A stretch of 64,000 bases of DNA, taken from positions 55,032,386-55,096,385 of the forward strand of contig CM049322.1 in assembly GCA_026874595.1 (NCBI GenBank), in the 5' to 3' direction. Made by a program: the position numbers and the translations under genes. Source of the stretch: Sipunculus nudus (taxonomy: Eukaryota > Annelida > Sipuncula > Golfingiida > Sipunculidae). Within the stretch, counting starts at the first letter, position 1; every line of letters begins with the position of its first letter. Under the pieces are notes generated by a model that did not search any database, was not told where the DNA came from, and was given only the letters and a program-made list of their open reading frames with translations. Below, in pieces: positions 31,973 to 44,129 of the stretch.

Positions 31973-34900
31973 TTTGCAAGATTGACGTTAAAGTTTTTGT
32001 GATAGCTTAATTTCATTTTAAAATGTCCTCCGATTGTTTATAATTTCAAATCTACATGCTATATCTATGGTATTTTTAAATTATTCGTTACTTTAACAAA
32101 AACACTAGTAATAGTTATTTTATTAACACACAAAATAGGAAATGTTTTTTATTATTATAAAGCACAACTATCGGAAACAGTACTTTGTTATAATAATATA
32201 ATAATAGTGGATTATTAAAAACATGCCCTGTATTTAAAGAGAGCTTTTCCCATTATAATATCTGCGTGGGTTTGACTCCGTGGCCTGGCGGCCGACAGTG
32301 GTATTTAACCAAGACCCCCGAAGAGTAAAAACCGGCCGTGTTATAAAATGACAGGAAGGTTATAATAGACTGTATATATGGCAATAAAGTGGCGTGTACA
32401 TATGTCTCTTGTGGAAAGAGCACGTGTGTTGTTTTTTTTCTGTTGTTTTCTTCAAGAAATGCAAGGTATTACTTTTTAAATATATTTTTCTTCTAATATA
32501 TGACGCTGTTATGTGAATTGTATTTGGGTCGTTCACTACATTTTTTTTGTTGAAGAATACTATTATAATTTTCCAACCTCGAATAACAACAACATGTCTT
32601 ACTTGAAGATACGCCATTTATTTTCATAATTACTCACTCTTTTTCTGTTCTTTAAAAATAATTTATTAAATAAAACAATTTCTGACGTCTCTTTTAAGTT
32701 AAAATTCATTACTTTCTTTACAGCCTTCGCGATCGAAAAGTTAAAGGCTAAATAAATAGAGACGGCTGAAGATATGATTTTATGTTCAATGTTTCGTGTG
32801 ACTTGTATTCATGAAGAGTTTATGATAATATCGGGTCATATCAGTTTAATTGGTCACGTTTTTCATCCAAACAGGACAAATTTTATTCCAACGGACCGGC
32901 AAGTCAACAGCTATGAAGAAAGTTCATAACGAACAGGTTAATAATTCACCTTATTGGCCACTTTTGATCATAATTCCAACACCCTACTGAGTCCTGCGAC
33001 CAGGCGAGAGGTCATGACCCGTGATCGTGTATAAGTTTAAAGACCTGGCAACGCAATTAAGTAATATTCCTCGGTTTCTGGCCAATGAAAAAAATTATGT
33101 CGCCCGAAATCAGGACGACAAAATCATGTGAATAACAATTAAAACACACACAAGTTGCAGGTTACAAACTTGAAGGTAAATGGAGCCCAAAAGTCTTTCA
33201 AATTGTTGCCATTGCTACTTGCTTAAATATTATAAATAATTAGTATAAATTTATAAGTATAAATTCTGAGATAATTTCAAAGTGTTGAGAAGCGTACCGG
33301 AGGCAGAAAATATTTGCAGATATAACGTATTTGTACCGACACCGTCCTTTCCGGGCGTCTGGTGTTTGTTAGAGGGATGATTTAAATTGTTCATAGACAA
33401 AAAATTGTCCGTTGTCATAAGTCCGCCCAAGAGGGGTTCTTAATGAAGTTAATATGTTTAATTCCCTAAAAAAATGACACCTGGCGGAGGCGACCATATA
33501 TTTCATGGTTTTATTCAGCACTACATCCTAACACCGGAAAAACAATAGTCTGTATGGTGTATGGTGGCGTGGTGTTGTAGGCGGTGTCGCCACAATGTAA
33601 TTAATCAACCAAGTTCTGCCACTTCCTTTAAAGAAACTGTTCCGACATGGATGTCAAAGTCTCGGTCCCACTAAAGTATCCCATAATTCTTTTCACAATT
33701 GATGATGGCTCATTTGACTCCGTTGCTTTCATGATCCTGTCGTCGAGGACACAACAATGATTGTTCAAAGTATTACTAGCGCAATAATAAATATCTAGTT
33801 ACGAAGTAGAACGATAAATTTAATAAAATAAAAGATTGATCAAACGGTCCGCTTAAAACCATGATATGTTCCTCGTAAGCAATAACTGTCTAAACTGGGA
33901 TTCAATGTATTAGAAGCATGAATATGAGTGAAAATGGTGTAAACATTTCAAGGAAAATTGAAGCTCTACTCGCTTTAATCATCTGCCATATGGATTTTTT
34001 TTCTATGAATTAAAAGTGGCCAAAAACACTTAAATTTTAACACCAAAAACATAGAAAAAAATATTGCAACAGAACGGTCCTTGAATGAATACTGCTTGCT
34101 ATATCTGGTTTTGCTTGGTATCGCCACCAGGCAGTTGTCACAGAAACATAAATGGTCAGACGAATGAGAATGGGGCATCCCTGGTTTCAAATTTGGATGT
34201 TCAATGCGATACCCCGTTCTTATTGGTCGAATCGTTATCGGAAATAGTAGCCTTTATGATAACCGTTTGACGAGTGCTTTGATACTTATCTGGTCACCCA
34301 AAGGATGTTCATCCGATTATTTTGAACATGTAATTTATAGAGAAAGGTAGAAAAATACAGAATAAAACAGTTTGCTCCTTAAACAAAAGCTCCTATAAAA
34401 TATATTCATGTAATTAGCAAGTCAAACAAGCCTTGATAAACCTGCGATTTATTTATTTTTGTTGATCACTTCAGGTTGGATTGAAAAGAGATAAATATGA
34501 ACTAACATTTCGATAGGTTAAATTTTAGTTTTGATTATACATTTTATATAATATAATGTACCCCAAAATGTAATTATATTGTAAAGTACACCAAAATCTT
34601 GACCGTACTCTTTCTTTTTATCATTTCTATCTGTAAAATCCAAAAGACATTAGTCGGGGTCATTTAAGTTCAGGGAGATCGGGGATTACTGAGGGTCGTA
34701 TGATGTAAGCACCGACCTACTAAATAAACTCTCATACACTAGGTATTATTTACTAACTTCTATCTGCTACTGACTAAGCTCAGATTAACATCACCAGAAC
34801 TAAAGTAAGTAATTCCCCAATCTTAAAGCTTTTCGGCGAAACCGTTCATTTATTGTCGCTAACACACGGGTAAAGCAACGGCTCTATCTGAAAACCCTAT

Positions 34901-36247
34901 ACATAGTATCTTTATATCAACATTATGTTGGCCGTTTTAATTAAACATCCCCTCTTTCTATTAACCCAAGTTTCAGAGATCTTTGATGTTATGCTGGTAC
35001 CTCCCGAGACAATTAATATTTTGATTATATGTGGCTGATGTATAAAACAATAAATCCCTGACAATTACAACTCCCCTGGATAAAAAAATGATCTAATTCT
35101 TTTTTTGTTCAGTTTTAGGATGCCTGTAAGGATAAATCTGTCAGTGTGTCAAAATCTCCTTTCCAGCTTTTCTTAACATCCTCGCATTGGGCACACGTTC
35201 TTTTTGAAAAGTAGAAGTCTTCAGAGAGTAAGACATAAACCCTCCGCCTATTTTAATTATAGAAGTTCCATTCAGTTTTTACGCTGAAGTCATTAACTGT
35301 TCAGTATTTTTTTATCAACCTTAAATAATTAAAGAGACGCCTTATTCCGCCTAGTGCTAATCATTTACCGGTAAAAATCTTTTACTCACGCTGAGCTTCA
35401 GGATATTGTGATCAATTATGATTTGCGTAGTTGTGGGAAGAGATCCGATTATCATAAGATGAAGCAATCGCAGGCAATCTAAAACAGCACGGGATATCAA
35501 CTACGGTAATTAGCCAAAAGCAAAGGAGATTAAATATCTTAATCAGAAATTATAAGCAATCTCTTGCGGCTAAAACGTTTTCTTCCATTAAAATCCCTGC
35601 TGCTAAAAATCAAGATGGCACTTTTACTTTTCAGTTGAATCAATCTGTAACCATGGAAAAAGCAATTACCATGGTAACAGGAAATTATCTAACGAACAGT
35701 ATTGACCCAATAAATGTCAATCATTCTCTCATTCATTCAGATGAAAGAACATGACAACCACGTGAAAGAACTGTTACCGTCAGACGGCATGTAACATATT
35801 GGGAGTATGGCATATTTTTTGCTCGTTTATACAAGCTTTTAAACTTTTCAATAAAATGATCAAATTACCCTGTCGTAGGCGTAAGCTAAAATGGAAAATA
35901 TCGGCTATTTTATAGGATATATACATTAAGAAATACACATTGCATCGCCTGCTTAAAGAATCATTTAAGTCTTCATTACGCTCGTCAGTTAATGCAGAGT
36001 GTAAACATTATAATTGCTACATTCTTTTTCCTTTTGTCCCCCTTCTTCTTCTTCTTCTGCCAAGTTCTGTTTGCGACAGATTTCCAATATGACTGATTTT
36101 CAAAAGTTGAAATTTGTGCAAAATATTAGTCCCAGGTCACAGATTCGTAACTAATATATATTTTAGAGCTTCTCCAATTTTTCCTATGTCGGACACTCCG
36201 TAGCCGACCACCCTCCTCCCATTATCGCTCATTTGCAGGGCGGTTCG
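31970..36247. other. no gene recognised
   Basis: Over 4 kb of AT-rich sequence with only short ORFs lacking domains, a short (TTC)n near 36046 and no convincing exon or transposon end. Confidence 0.5.
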
Positions 36248-36268
36248 GGGGGGGGGGGACTATATATA

Positions 36269-36306
<38 letters not shown>
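36248..36306. repeat. poly-G tract followed by (TA)n
   Basis: About 11 G, then a TA run with one gtg interruption. Confidence 0.92.
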
Positions 36307-36309
<3 letters not shown>

Positions 36310-36311
<2 letters not shown>

Positions 36312-39300
36312 TCCTCATATGTCGTAAAAGTTAGCATTGTGTTTGAAATAAGATATAAGGCAAAAAATAAAGGTTTGATTATCATGCTCTTATTCATAAT
36401 TTGTTTTACCAATTTTCAATAAAATTTAAATATTATTAGGGGGAAAACATGATAATTACATAATTGTTTTGTTAAAAAAAGTGAACAACAAGTCAGGAAA
36501 AAATGTCGTAGCGACTGGAGATACAGATCTTTATCCCTACTGAAAGCGATGCCTGTTGAATCCCACCCTTTTTATTTTACCTGGCATTAGAGAGAATTAA
36601 GAAATGTTATCTCAGTTAAAACATGCCCAGAAAGCTATGGCCACTAAGTTTATTTTGTTAAAAGCAAAATGGCACCTACCACATGACCCAGCATTCCCTT
36701 TGAAAGCAACACTCACTCCCCATTTTTGCCAACATTTAAAGAGGTTTTAATAGGCAGTCCCAAACCTTCTGGAGTTTCGTTGAAATTGGTAGATTTTAAG
36801 CAATCCTTCTAAAATAATCAAACACACAATCACACAAACCTATGAAAAGTTATTGGATGTAAGAATTTTACAAAATATCCGTTTAAAATAAATACATTTT
36901 ATTTATTTTTGCTAAAAAGTGAATAATATATAAATTAAAATACGGAAACGAACCGAAAACTTTACGTCCATGCATAATTCTTTCATTTAAGATAATTTCA
37001 TTTTATACAAAGACAAAAAAATAAATCTCATTTAACGTAAATAAAATCTCGATCTAACACATAAACAACGATAACATCTTTAAAATTTTCCGAACATCGG
37101 ATAGTCAGTCGGTTTCATATTCTTAAAACTTTCAGATTGCCGCCTGTTTGGAAATAATATATTGCCTTGTTGAGATTATTTCATTATGCGTCAGTATCAA
37201 ATAAAAGCGAGTTCCTCTGCAAAAAGAACTTCCATAGATTTAAATCAGTAAACCCACTGAAAACCTAACTTTAAAAAGAGACATGCTTGACAACTGCATT
37301 TTTCTTAACACGTTTTTTCTGAACAATTCTCTGAACAAATTATGAACATACAGTGCTCATTACACTTTAAACTATTATAATTTGTATAAACAGCAGTACG
37401 AATTGCCGATGCCTTGTTACATTTTGTTCAGCACTTTAAGGTGAACGAAAATATCAGATGTTAATGCCAAATCGTACACTCCTTCTGTGCTTCCCTTGTT
37501 ACTTATAAAGTCTGGGATCATTTCCGTCATATTAAGAAAAGGCAATATGTTTTCTCAGATTAAACACCTCAGATATCTCAGATTAAGGTTTAGCCAATGT
37601 ACATTGATACGTTCATCCCAGTAGATTGCGTTATTTCATGTGAGAATTCCAGGGGCCGCACAAATTTATATCGTCGATCAATAATGTTTGCGGGCCGCAC
37701 AGGTAGTAGTGTATGCGATTATGTCTTAATTATGGATTCTCTCGAATTAGCTAAGTGTATATTGGACAGCTCGAGGGAAAGTCCACTTACCTAAGTAAGC
37801 AGACAGACAGTCTAATCTCGCTTAAATTATGCTTTTAAATTACATTTGATTTTTTTTAAATCCAAGCAGTACTGCTATTTCCATTGAAAATATACCAGCA
37901 AATGTAATTATATGCAAATAAGTTAACAACTGAACCATATATGTAAATTACCTATAAAAACGAAAACAGTCCTTTTACCGCTAATAAGTGATATATGCAA
38001 GCAACTATTTCCATTATAATGTTCTTATAAATTGAGAATATTTTTTCTATCCAAAATGCTTTACTCATTCTATAAAAAGCCAAATAATCAATAGATTTAT
38101 TTCTTATTTGATTAAATCACATATTCGTTCATATATGCAAATTTTATACAAATTATCTCATAAAATATGAACAATACTCCAGAATCAACTAAGTTTAGTT
38201 GACGATTATCAAATTGTTCTTGGATTACCCCTGTTACTAATGGCATTTTCCGATTGATATATCCTGGTTTTAATATGGCTGTCATTTATCCAAGATAGCG
38301 AAAGTAAAAATACAAACATAATTGTTTGTTACATTGTAATCCGAAATAATGAAAAATTTATGTTCGCAAAAGTCTAGATGAAAATTCGACTGAATAACAC
38401 CACCTAATATACTATAGGCCGTGGGCCTTGGTTTGCTCACTCCGAAATAGAGGTTATCTGTGAACAAGTTTGGAGAACTTAGACATTGAATAAGGATGTG
38501 GGCTCCGACTGCACATAAAGTTTCTTTCGTATTAATTCGTTTTACCCTAATATTTAATATTTATTATTAAATTTCTTTGTCCCTTGACAGCATTCATATC
38601 AATTTATGTGGCCTCCAAAGCCTCAATATTTACCAGTAACGATTGGATAATCGGAATATAACGCCGCAAAATCAGATAATTAAAGACAGGACAAGATGTC
38701 ATTACATTATCTATTGTATTAAATCATCCGAGGGAATGACAATCTCATGCCTGATACGAGCAAGAATATAGAAATGGGATGTTTATATTAACAACTGTCG
38801 AAATAAAGACTATTAATAATCTAATTTTGAAATAGTACAATGTAATACAGGGTCATAAACTGAATGATACAACAGATTGTTTTGTATTTATTATTTATTC
38901 TTATTATTTCATAACTTCTATGGAGGTTCATTTATTACTTTCTATTCATGCTTATAAATAAGCATGCTTCGTGAGCAGTCAATGTAAGTCACCCTCACAG
39001 AATAAAATGATATTTCTTGCATGACAATGCCGTCATTTATACAACATTGCGTGGAACATGGTTCATAATTAAATGACTTTGTGTGATGATTTGTTAGGAG
39101 CTTATTAATGTATGCTCCTTCTACATATTAATTGGCGTTTTGTGACCCTGAGTACCTTTTGGTCACACATCTGCTCATCTGTAATGTTTCATTTATTAAT
39201 ATTTCATTAATCTGATACAGCCCATCTTATTACCTACCATCGGTTAGCTACATTTTGTCAACAAGTTGTCATCTGATATTCAATTTAATATGTATCATAT

Positions 39301-39615
39301 ACCGCTCATTATGAGAAACTTTAAAGGTCCGAGGCACTGAATATTACACAAACGTGGATGAGTTTATACAATTATGTAAGCCTTGTATGATTGGCGGTTT
39401 AATATCCCATCAGCCGTATAGATAGAAAATTAAAACTGCAACCGATATCATTTTCCCCGGCATCATATCTATCTGTTTGCAACACTCCCGAAAACCCCGC
39501 TCCTGACGATGGTAGGTACAGGTGATACAGACGAATCCATAACATCCGAGTCCGAGTGCAAGTCAGAGTTAGGACCATTTCTTTCTGATTCAGAAATTTT
39601 AAATGGAAATTTGAG

Positions 39616-39618
<3 letters not shown>
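36310..39618. other. no gene recognised
   Basis: Over 3 kb of very AT-rich sequence. The 65-codon ORF at 37597-37794 lies in a slightly GC-richer patch holding gggccgcac twice (a string common in transposon ends), but no element could be delimited. Confidence 0.45.

Positions 39619-39661
<43 letters not shown>
39619..39661. repeat. (TA)n microsatellite
   Basis: Uninterrupted TA run of about 42 bp. Confidence 0.95.
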
Positions 39662-39667
<6 letters not shown>

Positions 39668-39819
39668 TAAGTTTACACATGTTTTTAATGGGTAATTACG
39701 TTTAGCTCCCGAAGTGGTCATAAGGCTTGGTAAATATTCTCTTTTTGCAGGCCATGTATTGTGTTTGTTGTTCGCCCATGTATATATGTCTTAACTTGTA
39801 CATGAGAATTTCTTACTGG

Positions 39820-39945
39820 ACCCGACCAGGACTCGGCCTGATTTTTTTACCTCCAAGTACATGACCAGGCCCAGGGCCTCGAGTCAGAGTCCCTAAAAAA
39901 GTCCTGACTCGAGTAAATGACTAGACTCTATTCTTACATCACTGG
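39820..39945. repeat. clustered gactcgag-type strings
   Basis: Several direct and inverted copies of ggactc/gactcgag/gagtcagagtcc within 120 bp. Likely a decayed repeat; no unit length could be fixed. Confidence 0.35.
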
Positions 39946-40009
39946 TAAGTGGGGATTTGACTGCGATGTGTGACCGAGCCAGAAGAAGTGCAGACAGCGA
40001 TGATTACAG

Positions 40010-40315
40010 TAAGTTCGGATAGTGATGGTATCAGTACAGACAGTGATGGTGTCAATATGGAGAGTGATGGTGTCAGCACGGACAAAGGTGATTTCATAAA
40101 GGGTAGTGTTGATTTCAGTACGGACAGTAGTGAATTCTGTACGGACAGTGATTGTTTCAGTAGGGACAGTGATGGTGTCAGTACGGACAATAGATGGTTT
40201 CAGCGGGGAAAGTGATGATTTATGTATGGTTAGTGATGATTTCAGTGCGGACAGTGATCGTTACAGCACGAACAGTAATGATTTCAGTAAAGACAGTTGT
40301 GATTTCAGTAGAGTG
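40010..40315 (+). repeat. 21-bp tandem array (gacagtgatggtgtcagtacg)
   Basis: About 14 imperfect copies of a 21-bp unit, 7 codons, reading DSDGVST in the best plus frame (39970-40215, 81 codons). The frame is lost near 40210 and other frames stay open only because the unit is a multiple of three. Copies vary at many positions. Treated as a minisatellite; expression as a Ser/Asp-rich peptide is possible but unsupported. A G11 tract follows at 40324. Confidence 0.82.
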
Positions 40316-40439
40316 TGTGACTGGGGGGGGGGGGTTGATATTAATGATATATTTTCTTGCGCCATCCGATGCTCACCACTCACCCAAAATATACGTGTTT
40401 TGCCACGTTAATAATCCCATTGGATGTATATGTATAAAT

Positions 40440-41095
40440 AAACATTGAAGATATCAAGACCCCCATGGTTCAACAATATGGCTAAGTATTTTTTTTTTTT
40501 CTTATTTTCATTCTTCTCCCCAGGATTGCTCTTTACTCTATTTTTATATATTTCATAAACATATATAACAACCAACCATAAGGGATAATAAATAGCATGA
40601 TATTTTACGGAGTGAACATTTTTTTAACAAATCTAAAGCTAGTAGTGGACCAGCAAAACTCTGAAAAGTCCTCTAGAATTGTTTAGGCATCGCATGTTAG
40701 TAGAAGGCATCCATGTGGGAGGTAAAAAAAAATGCATAATGCGTCCATTTTAGAAATAATCTGCTTCGTTGCAATAAGAGAAAAAGAAAATAACCTGATA
40801 TCACTGCAATGGAATGAGTGTAAGAACCTAATTTTGTTCAAGAAGCTGCAGTGAAGTTGTCAATACATGTAAACACTGAGAACAAACTGACATCTATTGC
40901 AAATTGGTAATTTGACTGATTTGTCCTCAACGAGCTATACATTTTTTATTTAGTTCAAACATATCATATAGCAGGTTTGGTGATATACCATGCAGCATTT
41001 GTTTGCCTTGATGCTGTTCATGCAAGATTTTGTGTTCATTTGAGTTAAAAGACTGTTATATAATCTATTACATCTTGATATACAAACATTGATGC
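40440..41095. other. no gene recognised
   Basis: AT-rich sequence with homopolymer runs. No supported coding or repeat feature. Confidence 0.45.
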
Positions 41096-41099
41096 TGTT

Positions 41100-41350
41100 T
41101 GGGCTGTAGTCATTTAACACCTTGTGAACGTAACATCGATGTACAAGGTAACTGCAAATGGTATGCGTAGGAAGAGATTCAAAAGATGCATTTGGAGAAT
41201 GGAGCTTTAATTAATTAACTTTTTCTGTAAAAGTAACATCAAGGTGCCTGCTGATGATATGCGTTGATGAAGATACAAAAGCTGCATTACAATAATGGAG
41301 GTGTTAACAACTAACTCCTTGTGAAAATAATATTGATGTACCATTATTAG
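41100..41350 (+). repeat. degenerate ~95-bp tandem repeat
   Basis: Two and a half diverged units, each with ttaac...cttgtgaa, gtaacatc, gatgtac or aaggtgcc, gatatgcgt, gatacaaaa, gctgcatt and aatggag in that order. The final part (gatacaaaagctgcatt...aatggaggtg) resembles the 3' retroposon fragment at 42280-42360. Confidence 0.6.
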
Positions 41351-42275
41351 GAATAAGTAAGCTGTATAATTAGTCAGCTACACAGATATATAATAAGAGG
41401 TTGAAATGGGCATATGTGTCATTCTTGTCCCCGGTTTTACACGGTGAGAGCTTGGTATAGTGTGATGGAGGCTAGGATTAGTACTAGGATTACTACTGAC
41501 TTCAGAATCTGCAATCAGAGTTGGTCACCAATAGAAGTTATATAGTCATATGCGGTATTCATATGTTGACGCCTACATTATGTTTCATTGTTTGGTATTT
41601 GTGCACCCAAAAGATGTAACTTTGATGTTCAACTGGAATGTGTGACCTTTTGATCATCAGTAGAGTTCAATAAATGCTATGTTACCAATCCCGTCCAAAT
41701 TTGTTCCGTTGGACCTTAAAATGACAGTGAGGAAGTTACTTTGACTTTTTTGTAAGTTTTCATCAGGTAAAGTTGTATGTTGAATAAAGGGCACTCGTAA
41801 AAGCGGTATTCAGGAGATAAATATTCTACAGATCCCAACACGACTTTCCTGGTGTTATGGATTAATTATCATTAAGCTGAAGCACATGTGACTGTGTACT
41901 TCCTTTGAGCACATTTCCGCTGTGTGTATCTATACTAAAATCATTATTGAAAGAAAACCAAAGTAAATTTACAGATTAATCACAAATGATTTCTATGTGT
42001 TAGTTGTCGAACGGCATAATTTCAATAAAGCCATCCATAGCAAATGTATAAAATTAATCTTGATTAATTTGTTAAATTTACAAGTATAGCTCAAACCATT
42101 TCCAAGTAGAAGATGATTCTGACATAAAGTAAACAACATTTAATCCTAAGATTTCAGCGGTATGCTTATGAAGCCCACAACACATTGACTCAAGTGTCGT
42201 GCATCAAGCGTAAAATCTGGTAAAGGTCGTTCCTGTTTATTTATCTAATCAATGAAAGTATCTGCAGATCAGACA
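41351..42275. other. no gene recognised
   Basis: AT-rich sequence with no coding signal. It may be part of decayed repeats, as the blocks on both sides are related. Confidence 0.4.
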
Positions 42276-42279
42276 AACA

Positions 42280-42360
42280 CGGGCCTTCTTTTGATGATAT
42301 ACATTGGTATAGATACAAATGTTGCATAAAAAATGGAGGTGGTTCCCTCTACCAAAGAAA
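42280..42360 (+). mobile_element. retroposon 3' end fragment (copy C)
   Basis: Contains gatacaaatgttgcat, then the hairpin TGGAGG-TGGTTC-CCTCTA (42334-42351) and an A-rich stretch. The last 40 bp match the 3' ends of the copies at 4221 and 9655, including the paired stem maintained through a G-U pair. Confidence 0.6.
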
Positions 42361-42361
42361 T

Positions 42362-42905
42362 ATATAAAAATGGTGCAGTAAATAAAGGTATTATACATAT
42401 TGGACGGGAAGGAGTTCCTTGTACGCCGACACTAAATACAACCACCATTTACTGTTCACAAATAATCTTTAATACATTTAGATATTAAGAAAATAAAGAA
42501 AACATGCCAAATAAACAGCAGTCATCCTTTCTGATGCCCATCCATAGATTATAGTTCTTTTATACCTAAATTTATTTACACACCTTCATTCAGCACAAAT
42601 AAAGAAAATTAACAGTGGAATCTTAAAGAAAAAATGATTAAAATCATGTACATGTATCCATTAAAAAATAAAATAAAACAGCCTGCTTTACTATATATAA
42701 TGTGCATACTGTCAACCATCTGGAAAAAAAACAAGGAAACCGTCCAAACTTTAACAATGGCAATTAAGGGAACCCCGAAAGTTGGTTTCGTCGAGTTCGG
42801 GATACTGGCATAGTGGTATATATTGTGTGTCCGTCTTATTGACAAATAAGTAAAGCATATAGTGATCCATGAATCATATTTATGTGGGTGCCTGAAGAGC
42901 TCATG
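42362..42905. other. no gene recognised
   Basis: AT-rich sequence. The 78-codon minus ORF (42609-42845) has no recognisable domain. Confidence 0.4.
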
Positions 42906-42910
42906 TAGAG

Positions 42911-43222
42911 CGTTGTGGCGGGATGTTTATGGCGCTAGATTTGTGATCGTAAGGTTGTGGGTTCGCGTCCCGTTCTGACCATCGTCTGAGCTAAGACCCC
43001 TGGCCAGAGTCTTTACCGAAAGGTTGCGCTCTCCCGACCCAGGAGTGAATGGTTACTGGTCATGTGCGGCACGCAATTGCTTAATGAATAACCTTCTAGC
43101 GGCTGGTATGACTGCTTGATGCTCCCCAGGGATTTAAGCTACAAAAATGAACAGGCCCAAAGTTTTAACATTGACTAATCACTAAGACTGGCATCGTCGG
43201 TAACGTCATACTATAAACCCCC
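42911..43222 (+). mobile_element. tRNA-derived SINE copy 2
   Basis: Same family as 8875-9200. This copy keeps an intact B-box-like string (gggttcgcgtccc) after gatcgtaaggttgt. It then follows the body blocks gctaagac, agtctttacc, ctctcccgacccagg, ttactggtca, ttctagcg and aacaggccc, and ends at ctataaaccccc. About 310 bp; no coding capacity. The better-preserved B box makes it the more informative copy for defining the family. Confidence 0.83.
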
Positions 43223-43224
43223 AC

Positions 43225-44090
43225 TGTTTCATGTGTTGGCGATAAATGCCATCAAATGATCCTATTTGAACTTAAAACGCACTATAGTCCATTAAAGTAA
43301 TTATATTTTGATGGCCAATATATGATGATAGCAAATTACTTTTTTCCTTCATTGTGACAGCTATCTTTACAGCCCTTCTGAATGTTTCAGTACGCCTATT
43401 AACTTAAAGTGTAAAACGTACATCTAGGGTCTTCTGATAACAACAACTCTCTCCCAAAACAGCATTATTAATACAAATATCTTTTATTCATGGAGCTTTT
43501 ATGCTACATTTATCATATTGCGGTAAAGACACTTATGGGAACACAAAAAGCACTCCGTAACCCAACTTCTATATTTCTTGATTTAGAGTAGTGAAACAAA
43601 TTTTGTGTTAACAAAAGAGACTTTTAAGTTGTACTTAACATTTATTTAAGTGTAAGAAAATAAGAACATGATTATTGCATTGCTCGTGTAAGTGTCACTT
43701 GACAAAGACATAACCCTAAGGCCTAAGGTTACCGATTATACCTTGGTTTTATTGATGGGAAAGACTCAACCCGTTCAGGTTCAAATCTGTTCGGTTCGAC
43801 ATTGCAGATGGCATTAAAAATAACCTTGAAAGTTAAGCAGTGTCTACAAAAGTTTTTTATCGTTCGACCTTGTAAATGATTTTTAAAGTCATAAGTTTAG
43901 GTGGCATCCACCCACACTTTTTTCTTCACTCTATGACTGATTGATCTGGCATGGATACCTGCTAAAAATCTATAATGCCCTTAAGTGAAAAAAAACTTTG
44001 GCTTGCCAACTTTAGCTTTTTTTCGAGATTACATTAGACATGGGGCAGTATGATCCACATGTTGGTTATACAAAGATAGTTATAGGTCCA
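43225..44090. other. no gene recognised
   Basis: AT-rich intergenic sequence. A B-box-like string near 43782 lacks the rest of a tRNA structure. Confidence 0.45.
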
Positions 44091-44091
44091 G

Positions 44092-44094
<3 letters not shown>

Positions 44095-44126
<32 letters not shown>
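44095..44126. repeat. (AG)n microsatellite
   Basis: About 16 AG dinucleotides. Confidence 0.95.
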
Positions 44127-44127
<1 letters not shown>

Positions 44128-44129
44128 AA

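Noticed and set aside
32265-32285. gggtttgactccg as a Pol III B box
   Set aside because: Isolated match; upstream and downstream sequence does not resemble a tRNA or either SINE family.
43780-43800. tRNA-like B box (ggttcaaatct)
   Set aside because: No A box at the right distance and the T stem does not pair beyond three bases.
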